Shown here: positions 53,130 through 62,204 of the stretch, piece by piece
Position numbering within the stretch: position 1 is the stretch's first letter
Layout: each line of letters begins with the position of its first letter
From: Hyphomonadaceae bacterium
GTDB taxonomy: Bacteria; Pseudomonadota; Alphaproteobacteria; Caulobacterales; Aquidulcibacteraceae
Assembly: GCA_019753175.1 (NCBI GenBank)
Contig: JAIELK010000016.1
Span: forward strand, 123,258-187,257
Reading direction: 5' to 3'
DNA length: 64,000 bases
Position numbers and translations under genes: made by a program
Notes under the pieces: model-generated
The model's input: the letters and a program-made list of their open reading frames with translations, nothing else
Told to the model about the DNA's origin: nothing
Databases searched by the model: none

Positions 53130-54464
53130 ATGCAGCGGCTTCAGTTCCGATTGTCCGACGCCCTGCGCGAGAAGGGGCAGCGACTTATCCCGGGCGGCTG
53201 CCACACCTATGCCAAGGGCGACGATCAGTATCCGGTGCTTGCGCCCGGCCACATTGTGCGCGGCAAGGGTTGCCGCGTCTGGGATAGCGACGGAAACGAG
53301 TACATCGAATATGGCATGGGCAACCGGGCGGTCTCGCTGGGACACGCCTACGAGCCGGTGCTTGCGGCCGCGCGCGCGCAAATGGAACAGGGCGTCAACT
53401 TCGTGCGCCCCGCCGCGATCGAGGTGGCCGCCGCAGAGAAGCTGCTTGGGTTTGTTCCGCATCACGAGATGGTCAAGTTTTCCAAGGACGGGTCCGACGC
53501 CACCTCCGCCGCGGTGAAGATCGCGCGCGCCTACACTCGGCGCGACTTGATCGCGATTTGTGGCGATCATCCTTTCTTTGCGGTGGACGATTGGTTCATC
53601 GGGTCGACGGCGATGCACGGCGGCATTCCCGAGTCGGTGCGGGCGCTCACCGTCAAGTTTCGCTACAACGACATCGACAGCGCCAAGGCGCTCTTGGACG
53701 CCTATCCCGGCCGCATTGCCGGCTTCATACTTGAGCCTGCGCGTGGCGACGATCCGCAGGGCAACTTCCTTCACGCCTTGCAGGACTTGGCGCATGCGCA
53801 CGGCGCATTGTTCATTCTCGACGAGATGATCACCGGCTTCCGCATCCATGAGTGGGGCGGGCAGCACAAGTATGGCGTGACGCCGGACCTCGCCACCTGG
53901 GGCAAAGCGCTGGCCAACGGCTTTTCGGTTTCTGCACTCACCGGCAAGCGTGAGTACATGCGGTTGGGGGATCTCGATCAATGGGACAAGCCGCGAGTGT
54001 TCTTGATGTCGACCACACATGGCGGCGAGACGCACGGCCTTTCCGCCATGATGGCCACGCTCGATGTCTATGCCGAGCACGGTGTGATTGCGCATCTCGC
54101 GCGCGTGGGCGAACGGCTACGCGGCGGCATTGAGAGGGCGGCGCGGGCGCGTGGCGTTGACCGCCACGTTACGGTGATGGGCATGCCCGCTAACCTCGTG
54201 TTCGGGACGACGGACCAGAGCGGAAAGCCGAGCCAAGCGTTTCGTTCGCTGTTGCTGCAGGAACTGATCCAGCGCGGCGTCCTGGCGCCGTCGCTGGTCG
54301 TCTCCTTCGCACACAAGGACACCGATATCGATCGGACCATCGAGGCTTTTGACGGCGCCCTGGCGATTTACGCCCAAGCGCTAGAGGATGGCGTCGAGCG
54401 GCACTTGGTGGGCCGTCCGTCCAATCCAGTGTATCGCACGTTCAATCCGCGGCCCGCGAGCTAG
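53130..54464 (+). CDS. class III (glutamate-1-semialdehyde aminomutase-like) aminotransferase
   Basis: 444 aa PLP enzyme resembling HemL: YPVLAPGHIVRGKGCRVWDS followed by DGNEYIEYGMG, SKDGSDATSAAVKIARAYT, ILDEMITGFRIHEWGGQ and the PLP-lysine segment TWGKALANGFSVSA. HemL-like enzymes recur in polysaccharide loci next to PIG-L and CDP-sugar genes, where they may transfer an amino group to a keto sugar or make an amino-acid-like substituent. The position argues against a role in heme synthesis. It follows the PIG-L gene by 22 bases. Confidence 0.85.
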   Translation: MQRLQFRLSDALREKGQRLIPGGCHTYAKGDDQYPVLAPGHIVRGKGCRVWDSDGNEYIEYGMGNRAVSLGHAYEPVLAAARAQMEQGVNFVRPAAIEVAAAEKLLGFVPHHEMVKFSKDGSDATSAAVKIARAYTRRDLIAICGDHPFFAVDDWFIGSTAMHGGIPESVRALTVKFRYNDIDSAKALLDAYPGRIAGFILEPARGDDPQGNFLHALQDLAHAHGALFILDEMITGFRIHEWGGQHKYGVTPDLATWGKALANGFSVSALTGKREYMRLGDLDQWDKPRVFLMSTTHGGETHGLSAMMATLDVYAEHGVIAHLARVGERLRGGIERAARARGVDRHVTVMGMPANLVFGTTDQSGKPSQAFRSLLLQELIQRGVLAPSLVVSFAHKDTDIDRTIEAFDGALAIYAQALEDGVERHLVGRPSNPVYRTFNPRPAS

Positions 54465-54469
54465 CCGGC

Positions 54470-55177
54470 TCAACGCTTTCGCGCGAGACACACGATGGAC
54501 CAGCCAAAGCCAGCGTGTTCGAGGGCGCGCTGGTACGCGCCGCCAGTCAGCGCATTCATGACTTTGCGCACGCGATGAGCGGCAAGCCAACGCAAGACGC
54601 CTTCCTTTGCGCGCGGTTCCACGGTCGTCATTTCGACGATGTCAAAGTGCGGCTGCAGCAAGGTCCGAAGTTCGCGGCTGTCGAGCCACTTCCGGTACCA
54701 CCCCTCAGGCGGGGGAAGCTTATTCAATTCGAGCACTGGGCGATTCTGCGTGGCGATGCAGAACCAGCCGCCTGGGTTAAGCAATGACGCCACTTTCGCC
54801 ATGTAACCCGCTTGATCGGGCACGTGCGACACAACCTCCAGACTGATCACGGTGTCGAAGCTGGGGAGGTCCATGTCGAGAAAGTCGCCGGCTAAGAACG
54901 TGATCTGCGGCCAATGCTCCCGGGCGCGCGCAAGGACTTCATCAGCCAAGTCGACGCCCGTCACGTGCCCGAACTCGGCCAGTCGTGCGCACATCCAGCC
55001 TGAGCCGCAACCCGCATCGAGAATGCTCAAGTCCCGGCGTTCCAAGCGTCGCAGCCATGAGATCATGAGATCGCTCTGGCGGCGAGAGATGTCATCCAGC
55101 ACCGCTTCGCGTTGCACCCTCGCGTTCCATTGATTCCAGACTTGGTTCTGCGGCTCTTCGGCGATGTTGTTGTGCAT
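54470..55177 (-). CDS. class I SAM-dependent methyltransferase
   Basis: 235 aa. Motif I ILDAGCGSGWMCARLAEFG, then VTGVDLADEVLARARE, DTVISLEVVSHVPDQAGYM and LLNPGGWFCIATQN. Likely O-methylates a sugar of the polymer. ATG 55177 (MHNNIAEEPQNQVWNQW) was chosen since the earlier in-frame ATG lies inside the upstream glycosyltransferase gene. That gene ends 14 bases before it, so the two form an operon. Confidence 0.85.
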   Translation of the reverse strand: MHNNIAEEPQNQVWNQWNARVQREAVLDDISRRQSDLMISWLRRLERRDLSILDAGCGSGWMCARLAEFGHVTGVDLADEVLARAREHWPQITFLAGDFLDMDLPSFDTVISLEVVSHVPDQAGYMAKVASLLNPGGWFCIATQNRPVLELNKLPPPEGWYRKWLDSRELRTLLQPHFDIVEMTTVEPRAKEGVLRWLAAHRVRKVMNALTGGAYQRALEHAGFGWSIVCLARKR

Positions 55178-55190
55178 GTTGCGCGGCTCG

Positions 55191-56153
55191 TCAGGTAGGG
55201 AAAAAGGTCCAGCGAGGTCTGACGCCAAACTTGACGAGGGGCCAATCGAGGACGGCGTCGATGAAATCAACGAGACGAGGCGCAACGCCGGCGCCCGCCA
55301 GCATGTCGGCGTGTTCTCGGACTATTGGCGCCTTAAGGTCCATCAGAGCCCAGCGTAACAACTTGCGCAGATAATAGCGACGGAAGGTGCGCGTGAGCGC
55401 CTCCGCGCTCTCGCCCAACCCTGCCTTGCCATATCTGTGCAGAAAGATCAGCCACTCCGCCAAGTGCAGGCGCTTGCGATGATGCACGCTGGCGCTGATT
55501 GCGCCCGGGTGGCGCCGCGTGAACGCGATTGGCTCCCGCACGTAGCCAACCTTGTGATTGGTCATGACCGAAAAGAGCACGTCGACGTCGTCGCCGTACG
55601 GCAGGGTCTTGTCGAAGAAGTTGGGGGCTCGTGCGTCGTAGCACTCGCGACGGTAGAGGCAATGCGAGGCCGCCGTCGGCGCTTTATCCAGAAACGTCGC
55701 AGCGATGATGTCTTTGCCCTCGAAGATCTCGCCGGGCGGCCATTCGTGCCCGTCGAGTGCGCTGCCGGCGCCTTCCTTGCAAGTGACCGCGGCGATGCGG
55801 TCGTCGCGCTCAATGATCTCCACCATGCGCGCGATGGCGTCCGGGGTCATGGCGTCATCGGCGCAGAGGATGCGGAAGTAGGCAACCTGCGGCGGCATGT
55901 AGCCAAGCGCGCGATTGAAGTTATCCGTTGGCGGAATCGTCTGTTCGTTTCGAAACGCCAATATCGGAACGCGGCCGTTCTTGTACTGGCTTATGATGTC
56001 GGCGGTGGTGTCGGTGGAGGCGTTGTCCAGCACCACATGGACGAGCGGTGCGTAGGTCTGTTGTTGCACGCAGGCCATGGTCTCGGCTAGGTAAGCCTGT
56101 CCATTGTACACCGGCGTGACCACAGCCACGAGCTTGTTGCTTTGTCCTTGCAT
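55191..56153 (-). CDS. family 2 glycosyltransferase
   Basis: 320 aa. LVAVVTPVYNGQAYLAETMA at the N-terminus, VVLDNASTDTTADIISQY, metal-site region AYFRILCADDAMTPDAIARM, and the later LPYGDDVDVLFSVMTNHKVG. Inverting GT-A fold enzyme that adds a sugar to the repeat unit; donor unknown. Operon with the methyltransferase downstream. Confidence 0.88.
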   Translation of the reverse strand: MQGQSNKLVAVVTPVYNGQAYLAETMACVQQQTYAPLVHVVLDNASTDTTADIISQYKNGRVPILAFRNEQTIPPTDNFNRALGYMPPQVAYFRILCADDAMTPDAIARMVEIIERDDRIAAVTCKEGAGSALDGHEWPPGEIFEGKDIIAATFLDKAPTAASHCLYRRECYDARAPNFFDKTLPYGDDVDVLFSVMTNHKVGYVREPIAFTRRHPGAISASVHHRKRLHLAEWLIFLHRYGKAGLGESAEALTRTFRRYYLRKLLRWALMDLKAPIVREHADMLAGAGVAPRLVDFIDAVLDWPLVKFGVRPRWTFFPT

Positions 56154-56369
56154 CGATTACGCCGCCCTCGGCTGAGGTTCGCCAGCTTTGCCGGTCATGG
56201 TTAGCCTTCGTCCCGCTCTGACGTGTTTGGGCTGCAATCTTGCTTGCCGCCCTGGGCTGCATTTCGGATCATGTGCCCGACAATGCCCGCAAGAGTCGAG
56301 AGCGCGCATTGCCAAGTCGCGTTTTCTCTCTGCTTGTGCGGAAGGGAACGCGGTCGAGGCGCCCAGTCC

Positions 56370-57257
56370 ATGACTACCGTCGACGTATGCGTGTGCACTT
56401 TCAAACGGTCGTCGGTCGCTCAGACGCTCCTCAGTCTTGCCGATCAAGCGAATGCCCCTCCGTTTAGAATCATCGTTGTCGACAACGATGAAACGCCCTC
56501 AGCTGAGGGCCTGGTTAACGGCCTCCGCAGCGAGCGAGGGCTGCCGATTTACTATCTGCACGCACCCCACGGAAACATCTCGATTGCGCGCAACGCTTGC
56601 CTTGACGCGGCCAGCGCGCCACTCATAGCGTTTATCGATGACGACGAGACCGCGCCGGCTGACTGGTTGGCGACGCTCGTTGCCGCGATCGACAAGCATG
56701 ATTGCGACGTCGTGTTCGGGTCCGTGCGGGCGACTTATCCCGATGGGGCGCCCCAATGGCTGCGGCGCGGCGACTTCCACTCGACCGCATTGGACTTGCG
56801 CGACGGTCAAGAGGTGCGGAGCGGCTACTCGGGCAACGTGTTGTTCAAGCGGGCGCTGGTTGAGCATTTGCGTTTCGATCTCGCGCTGGGGCGTTCGGGA
56901 GGCGAGGACACGGTTTTTTTCGAGATGCTGCGCCGGCGCGGGGCTCGCCTACGGTTCGCGGCTAGCGCCGTCTTGCAGGAACCCGTGCCGCAAAACCGCT
57001 TGAGCCTGGCTTGGCTGTTGCGCCGCTCATTTCGCGCGGGACAGACCCACATGCGGTTGGTGGAGATTAGGGGCGGGAACCGCATCGTCACTGCCGCGCT
57101 CGCCGTCGCAAAGGCCGGCTATTGTTTGTTGGCGGCCGCGTTGACGGTCTGGTCGCCGGTCGGCGTGCGCCGCAATCTCATAAGGGGCGCGCTGCACGTC
57201 GGCGTCGTAGGCCGAGTGCTGGGCGCGAAGGATGCGCGCCTTTATGGCGGCGCTTGA
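56370..57257 (+). CDS. family 2 glycosyltransferase
   Basis: 295 aa. VDVCVCTFKRSSVAQTLLSL, FRIIVVDNDETPSAEG, GNISIARNACLDAASAPLIA and the DxD region FIDDDETAPADWL, then YSGNVLFKRALVE and GRSGGEDTVFFEMLRRRG. A hydrophobic stretch near the C-terminus (AVAKAGYCLLAAALTVWSPV) may sit on the membrane. ATG 56370 has GAGG ten bases upstream; the longer frame before it lacks homology. Its end overlaps the convergent GT2 gene by 16 bases. Confidence 0.88.
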   Translation: MTTVDVCVCTFKRSSVAQTLLSLADQANAPPFRIIVVDNDETPSAEGLVNGLRSERGLPIYYLHAPHGNISIARNACLDAASAPLIAFIDDDETAPADWLATLVAAIDKHDCDVVFGSVRATYPDGAPQWLRRGDFHSTALDLRDGQEVRSGYSGNVLFKRALVEHLRFDLALGRSGGEDTVFFEMLRRRGARLRFAASAVLQEPVPQNRLSLAWLLRRSFRAGQTHMRLVEIRGGNRIVTAALAVAKAGYCLLAAALTVWSPVGVRRNLIRGALHVGVVGRVLGAKDARLYGGA

Positions 57258-58501
57258 GCGGCGCCCGCTCGAAGGCTGTGTTGTAGCGCGGCGAAACCAT
57301 TAGGATCGTTGTAATTTTTGACCACCAGCGCTTCGGCTTCGGGGGCGCATGCATAGGGCGCGAGTTCGATCAACGCGTTGTCGTCGCAGATCACGAGGGT
57401 CGTTCCCGGCGCGGCCCGCGCGGCCACAAGCAATCGCGCTGAGCGCGAAGTCTCGTCGATAGGGCCGATGCAGGTGACACTTTGCCCGGCTGCCCGCAGG
57501 GCGGCGGCCAGCTCTCCGCCCTCACTCGTGTGGCGTGACAACATCAAGATGGCAGGCCCGTCGCGCTTCGCCACGCGCCGCCTGGGCGGCGTCAGGTAGG
57601 CTCCCACCGGCCGCCGCAGCAGGTGCAGGCACGAAGGCCTGCGGGCGGCGACACGCAGCGCGCTCAGTATGTCGCGGGCTTTCAGCGCGTTCACGATGTC
57701 GGTGAACGCCGCCGCATCCGCGCGCGCGTCCCGCGCCGACGCCATCTCCCGCGCGAGCGCTGGGTCCTCGCCCGGCTTCAGTTCAGAGTGGGCGGCATCC
57801 AGCGCGGCAATCGCATCTCGGCTCAGGCGATGGGAGATCGAGCCGCTATGCTTGCGGTAGAAATAGCCGAGATCGGGGTAGGTGCGCATGCGCGCACCAG
57901 CGATCAACAGCCGCAGAACCAGCTCGGAGTCCTCTCCAATACGCAGGCGCTCATCATAACGGATGCCGAGCCCGCGGCGGAACACCGGCTTCAGGTAGCC
58001 AAAGGCATAACCGCTGCGAAACAAGCGATCACTGTGCTGGTACTCCGCGGCGCTGATCCATTGCGGGCGTTCTGCATAGGGGCCTCGAAGGTGTGCGTGA
58101 GGCGCTTTGTCGATGTCTTGGTAGAAGGTGAGAAGATCGTCCGCGACGATGTCGGCGCCGTCGGCGTCGGCGGCGTCGAGCAGGCGGTGCAGGCGGCCGG
58201 GGTGGATGAAGTCGTCGTTATCGACAATTGCGACCCAGTCGCCGCGCGCGGCGCCTATCGCGCGATTGCGCGTCGCAGCCGGTCCTGTTCGCCCGCCGCC
58301 ACGGATCACGGTCAAGCGAGGATCGCCCGCCGCAGCCGCTTCGGCGCGGTCCAGGCTATCGTCGCTGGAGCCGTCGTCGGCGACAATCAATTCCAGCGAA
58401 CCCTCGCTTTGGCGTATGACCGAGCGGACAGCGGCAGCGATAAACGCCCCGCCGTTGAAGTTCGCCATAATCACCGAAACGCGCGGCGGCCCGTCCCCCA
58501 A
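57242..58501 (-). CDS. family 2 glycosyltransferase with C-terminal extension
   Basis: 419 aa. The GT-A domain (1-270) has VSVIMANFNGGAFIAAAVRS, LELIVADDGSSDDSLDRAEA, the DxD in WVAIVDNDDFIHPGRL, and IGEDSELVLRLLIAGARM. The last 100 residues (AILMLSRHTSEGGELAAALR followed by AAGQSVTCIG, then TTLVICDDNALIELAPY) form an extra Rossmann-like unit of unknown role. Confidence 0.85.
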   Translation of the reverse strand: MGDGPPRVSVIMANFNGGAFIAAAVRSVIRQSEGSLELIVADDGSSDDSLDRAEAAAAGDPRLTVIRGGGRTGPAATRNRAIGAARGDWVAIVDNDDFIHPGRLHRLLDAADADGADIVADDLLTFYQDIDKAPHAHLRGPYAERPQWISAAEYQHSDRLFRSGYAFGYLKPVFRRGLGIRYDERLRIGEDSELVLRLLIAGARMRTYPDLGYFYRKHSGSISHRLSRDAIAALDAAHSELKPGEDPALAREMASARDARADAAAFTDIVNALKARDILSALRVAARRPSCLHLLRRPVGAYLTPPRRRVAKRDGPAILMLSRHTSEGGELAAALRAAGQSVTCIGPIDETSRSARLLVAARAAPGTTLVICDDNALIELAPYACAPEAEALVVKNYNDPNGFAALQHSLRAGAAQAPP

Positions 58502-58576
58502 GATGATCGCCCCTTCGACTCAATTCGACGACGAGCGTCGATTGCCAGACTCGTGGGCGAGCCGTATCACTTCCAT

Positions 58577-59371
58577 ATGCCGTTTCCGAGATTGTTCTCG
58601 TCGGCCCCGAGCAAGCCGGCCCGCTTCCTCGAAGGGCGCGTCGGTTATGCAATCGGCGACATCCACGGCCGCTCGGACCTGCTGTCCGACCTCCTTGCCA
58701 AGCTGGAAGCCGGCGCGGTCAGTGATCAGCGTCCCGCCGGCCCGCCGATCGCGGTGTTTCTTGGCGACTATGTCGACCGTGGCCCCGATAGCGCCGGCGT
58801 TATCGAGATGTTGCTGAGGGGGCGGCCAGCCGGCTTTGAAAGGCGGTTTCTGCGCGGCAATCACGAGCAGGCGATGCTGGCCTTCCTAGATGATCCGGTC
58901 GCCAACAAGACTTGGATGCGACTCGGCGGGGCGGAGACCCTGCTCTCCTATGGGGTTCAGCCGCCAGCGCTGGCGGCGCCGGTCGAGCAGGACTTGATCG
59001 GCGCGGCCCAGTTGCTGCGCGCCAGGATGAGTGACGCCCATCACCGTTTCTTGCTCGACCTGGAGCGCTACGTTGAGCTGGGCGATTATGCCTTCGTCCA
59101 TGCCGGTGTCGACGCATCCAAGCCTTTGGACCAACAGACCGATGACACGCTGTACTGGACGCGGAAGACGTTCCTGGCCGATCGTCGGCAGTTTTCGCAC
59201 CGGGTCGTCCATGGCCACACCCCGGTTGACGAGCCGTTCGCCGACGCCCGACGCATTGCCGTGGATACCGGGGCATATGCCACCGGCCGGCTCACCGCCG
59301 TCCGGCTTGAAGGGGAGTCGGACGCGTTCTTATCCGTGACGCGGCGCAGCTTTGCCCCACCGCCAGTGTAG
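58577..59371 (+). CDS. metallophosphoesterase, PPP serine/threonine phosphatase type
   Basis: 264 aa. The metal-site motifs of the PPP family are in order: GDIHGR, GDYVDRGP, RGNHEQ, and later FVHAG and VHGHTP. Bacterial members dephosphorylate proteins or small phosphates. Being at the end of the polysaccharide locus, it may oppose kinase signalling there; this is inference. ATG 58577 gives a short lead (MPFPRLFSSAPSKPARFLEG); the frame is open for about 950 bases upstream, but antisense to the GT2 gene, so it is not used. Confidence 0.88.
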   Translation: MPFPRLFSSAPSKPARFLEGRVGYAIGDIHGRSDLLSDLLAKLEAGAVSDQRPAGPPIAVFLGDYVDRGPDSAGVIEMLLRGRPAGFERRFLRGNHEQAMLAFLDDPVANKTWMRLGGAETLLSYGVQPPALAAPVEQDLIGAAQLLRARMSDAHHRFLLDLERYVELGDYAFVHAGVDASKPLDQQTDDTLYWTRKTFLADRRQFSHRVVHGHTPVDEPFADARRIAVDTGAYATGRLTAVRLEGESDAFLSVTRRSFAPPPV

Positions 59372-59467
59372 GGCGGCCCACGGGAACCCGAGGCGAGGCG
59401 AAAGGCCCGCTTGTTCCCCGCTGCAACGCGGTTTACACCCCGGCAAAATCGTTGAGGAGACGTTGGC

Positions 59468-59770
59468 ATGGCGCAGACGGGCGCGCGGGGAGACATGGAC
59501 ATCCAGGACCAGAGGGACACGTTCCACGGTTTCCTGGTCGCGACGGTTTGGTCCAGCATACACATCGTGCAATGGGTGGCGTTGCTGACGCTGGCGTTCG
59601 CCATTGGCGCTGGCTGGTGGCCAGGTTTGGCGGCCTATGTCGCGATCGGGGTCGTAGCCGGATTGGTGTTCCGGATGTCGGCTGTGTATTGGGCCGCGCA
59701 GATCGTGCAGTGGGTGCTGTTGGGTCTGGGCGGCATGATTGTTCCGGCGCTCGCCGGCATGACGGGCTGA
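59468..59770 (+). CDS. aa3-type cytochrome oxidase subunit IV-like small membrane protein
   Basis: 100 aa. The segment MDIQDQRDTFHGFLVATVWS is the signature of the alphaproteobacterial subunit IV-like family. A typical member has one helix after it; this one has about three hydrophobic segments (31-50, 54-70, 74-97). GAGGAG lies ahead of the ATG. pntAA starts five bases after its stop, so it leads the transhydrogenase operon. The family link to the oxidase is by sequence; here it may instead serve the transhydrogenase. Confidence 0.75.
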   Translation: MAQTGARGDMDIQDQRDTFHGFLVATVWSSIHIVQWVALLTLAFAIGAGWWPGLAAYVAIGVVAGLVFRMSAVYWAAQIVQWVLLGLGGMIVPALAGMTG

Positions 59771-59774
59771 TCCG

Positions 59775-60911
59775 TTGCGGATCGCGGTCCTCAAGGAGAG
59801 CGCCCCGGGGGAGACCCGTGTCGCGGCAACCCCGGAAACGGTGAAGAAGATCGTCGGCCTTGGACACAGCGTCACTGTGCAAACTGGCGCGGGCGTCGCC
59901 GCAAGCGCGCCAGACGCTCAGTTCAAAGCCGCGGGCGCCGAGATCAGCGCAGACGCCGGCATCGGCGACGCGGACCTGGTGCTAAAGGTGCGCCGTCCTA
60001 CCGAGGCTGAGCTTGGCGTCATGAAAGCAAGCGCCGGATTTTGCGCGCTGCTGGAGCCTTACGGCGACCGTGCGATCATCGACGCGCTGGCTGCCAAGAA
60101 GATCGACGCGCTGGCAATGGAGTTCATTCCCCGCATCTCGCGCGCGCAGTCGATGGACGCGCTGTCTTCGCAGGCCAACCTCGCTGGTTATCGCGCCGTG
60201 ATCGAAGGCGCTGCCTTGTATGGCCGCGCGTTCCCGATGATGATGACGGCGGCTGGCACCGTCGCTGCGGCGAAGGTTTTCATCATGGGCGTCGGCGTTG
60301 CCGGCCTGCAGGCCATCGCCACGGCGCGGCGTCTCGGCGCGGTCGTGAGCGCGACGGACGTGCGCCCCGCGACGAAAGAGCAAGTCGCTTCCCTTGGCGC
60401 CAAGTTCGTGGCTGTTGAAGACGAAGAATTCAAGCAAGCCGAAACCGCCGCCGGCTACGCCAAGCCGATGAGCGCGGAATACCAAGCCAAGCAGGCGGCG
60501 CTGGTCACCGAACACATCGCTAAGCAGGACATCGTCATCACCACGGCGCTGATCCCGGGCCGAGCCGCGCCTGTGCTGGTGACCGAAGCGCAAGCCAAAT
60601 CGATGCGGCCGGGCTCGGTGATCGTCGATCTCGCGGTGGCGCAGGGCGGCAATTGCCCGCTGTCCAAGCCGGACGAGTTGGTCGAACTCGGCGGCGTCAA
60701 GATCATGGGCTTCACCAATTTGCCCGCGCGTCTCGGCGCCGACGCGTCCTCGCTCTACGCCAAGAACCTGCTGGCGCTGTTGCCGCTGCTGACGGAGAAG
60801 GACGGCAAAGGCTTCGCGCCGCACTGGGACGACGAGATCATCCAGGGCGCCATGCTCGCGCGGGGCGGCGCGCTCGTCCATCCGCACTTCGCACCGAAGA
60901 GCGCAGCGTGA
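59775..60911 (+). CDS. pntAA: NAD(P) transhydrogenase subunit alpha, part 1
   Basis: 378 aa soluble NAD(H)-binding domain (dI) of the proton-translocating transhydrogenase. It begins MRIAVLKESAPGETRVAATP, with FIPRISRAQSMDALSSQANL, the Rossmann loop VFIMGVGVAGLQAIATARR and SVIVDLAVAQGGN. The enzyme couples hydride transfer from NADH to NADP+ to proton entry. Start is TTG 59775. The gene for the alpha membrane part is separate (61280). An NTF2-like gene starts at its stop (GTGA overlap). Confidence 0.93.
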   Translation: MRIAVLKESAPGETRVAATPETVKKIVGLGHSVTVQTGAGVAASAPDAQFKAAGAEISADAGIGDADLVLKVRRPTEAELGVMKASAGFCALLEPYGDRAIIDALAAKKIDALAMEFIPRISRAQSMDALSSQANLAGYRAVIEGAALYGRAFPMMMTAAGTVAAAKVFIMGVGVAGLQAIATARRLGAVVSATDVRPATKEQVASLGAKFVAVEDEEFKQAETAAGYAKPMSAEYQAKQAALVTEHIAKQDIVITTALIPGRAAPVLVTEAQAKSMRPGSVIVDLAVAQGGNCPLSKPDELVELGGVKIMGFTNLPARLGADASSLYAKNLLALLPLLTEKDGKGFAPHWDDEIIQGAMLARGGALVHPHFAPKSAA

Positions 60912-61258
60912 ACGACGCCGAGTTCGCCCGCCGCTATTTCGCCGCCTGGAACGCGCGCGATCTCGACGCCATCCTCGCGCTCTATGCCGACGACATCGAG
61001 TTCTCTTCGCCCTATATCGCCGCGCTCGGCTTTTCGGCTGACGGCGTGATCCACGGCAAGGCCATGCTGCGCGCCTACATCGAAAAGGCGTTGGAACGGG
61101 CGCCAACCCTTACACTCAAGCCGGAAGGGCTTTGCGTCGGCGCGCGCGGCCATACTCTGATCTACACCAATCATCGTGGCGAGCGCGCGGCTGAGACGCA
61201 TGAGCTGGACTTCAACGGCCTCGTCGTCCGCGCCGACGCCACCTACGAAACGTCGTAA
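60908..61258 (+). CDS. NTF2-like (SnoaL) small protein
   Basis: 116 aa: FARRYFAAWNARDLDAILAL followed by YADDIEFSSP is the SnoaL/NTF2-like opening, and the cone-shaped fold continues with GKAMLRAYIEKALERAP and strands ETHELDFNGLVVRADATYET. Members bind or isomerise small ligands; role unknown. GTG 60908 overlaps the pntAA stop, so it is co-translated within the transhydrogenase operon. Confidence 0.78.
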   Translation: MNDAEFARRYFAAWNARDLDAILALYADDIEFSSPYIAALGFSADGVIHGKAMLRAYIEKALERAPTLTLKPEGLCVGARGHTLIYTNHRGERAAETHELDFNGLVVRADATYETS

Positions 61259-61279
61259 ACGATCGCAATCGGGGAGCGC

Positions 61280-61585
61280 ATGATGGTCGATCCGTTTGTC
61301 TTCTACCTGGCCATCTTCGTGCTGGCCATTTTTGTCGGCTATTACGTAGTCTGGTCGGTGACGCCGGCGCTGCATACGCCGCTGATGGCGGTGACCAACG
61401 CCATTTCTTCAGTGATCATCGTTGGCGCGCTGATTGCCGCCGCGGCCACTGCGGCCACGGATGACGGTTGGATCGCGAAAGGCGCGGGCGCGCTCGCCGC
61501 GGCGCTGGCGGCGGTCAACATCTTCGGCGGCTTCCTCGTCACTCAGCGCATGCTGGCCATGTACAAGAAGAAAGAGAAGAAGTGA
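61280..61585 (+). CDS. pntAB: NAD(P) transhydrogenase subunit alpha, part 2
   Basis: 101 aa with three or four membrane helices: FVFYLAIFVLAIFVGYYVVW, TPLMAVTNAISSVIIVGALI, and AAALAAVNIFGGFLVTQRML. It is the alpha-side membrane portion (part of dII). GGGGAG precedes two adjacent ATG codons (61280 and 61283); either may be used. Lys-rich tail YKKKEKK. Confidence 0.92.
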   Translation: MMVDPFVFYLAIFVLAIFVGYYVVWSVTPALHTPLMAVTNAISSVIIVGALIAAAATAATDDGWIAKGAGALAAALAAVNIFGGFLVTQRMLAMYKKKEKK

Positions 61586-61586
61586 C

Positions 61587-62195
61587 GTGACGCCCGCGGA
61601 TTGGCGTGCGCTGATCGAGGCCTATCTCGATGGCCGGCTTTCCGCCGAAGCCTTCATGCGTCGCTTCATCGAGGGCTGGACCTCAGGCGCACCCTTGCCG
61701 CGTGCGGTCGTCGATCTGCAGGTTGCGGTCGAGCTGTTCGAGGCGCGGGTGCGCGCCGCGGGCGAAGACGGCGCTACCGATGATGACGATCTGCGCCAAG
61801 CTGCGCGCCGCGCGGCTGCGATGCTGAGCGACGAACCCGGCGTTTCGCCGCACACCTTCGACCGTGTGCGTGCGCGCGAAGAGATGCGGCGCTTCCAGAT
61901 CCGCGTCTCGCGGCTGGCGGGTGTTGGCTGTGCGTTGGCGGCGATCTGGCTTGGGTTGTCGCTGCTGCAGATCTATTTCGTGAGCGAGTACATCCACCTG
62001 ACGCTCGGCTGGGGCGCGTGGCCGTCGGCGGTGATTGGGTTCTTTCTCGCGTTCGTGCCGATCGTCGGCAATGTGTTGGCCTTTCTTGGCGCGACGCAGG
62101 AAGGTTGGCCTGTCTGGCTTGCAGCATTGGTTTTCTTCGCCGCGCCTGCGGCGACTCTGATATCGGGCTGGTCGCGTTGGCGGCGACGAGGCTAA
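61587..62195 (+). CDS. uncharacterised protein with helical N-domain and two membrane helices
   Basis: 202 aa starting at GTG 61587, one base after the pntAB stop. The N-terminal part (WRALIEAYLDGRLSAEAFMR followed by RFIEGWTSG) looks like the small helical fold of colicin-immunity-like proteins; this is a weak resemblance. The C-terminal part has hydrophobic segments at about 117-135, 142-162 and 168-190. It lies between pntAB and pntB and is not a known transhydrogenase subunit. Confidence 0.65.
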   Translation: MTPADWRALIEAYLDGRLSAEAFMRRFIEGWTSGAPLPRAVVDLQVAVELFEARVRAAGEDGATDDDDLRQAARRAAAMLSDEPGVSPHTFDRVRAREEMRRFQIRVSRLAGVGCALAAIWLGLSLLQIYFVSEYIHLTLGWGAWPSAVIGFFLAFVPIVGNVLAFLGATQEGWPVWLAALVFFAAPAATLISGWSRWRRRG

Positions 62196-62204
62196 GGGGC
62201 GATT

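Noticed and set aside
53130..54464. Aminotransferase as HemL of heme synthesis.
   Set aside because: It lies in a sugar cassette beside a PIG-L gene, and HemL-like enzymes in such loci are generally not heme enzymes.
57623..58576. Long upstream extension of the metallophosphoesterase frame.
   Set aside because: It runs antisense through the GT2 gene at 57242-58501 and shows no domain; the phosphatase domain starts just after the ATG at 58577.
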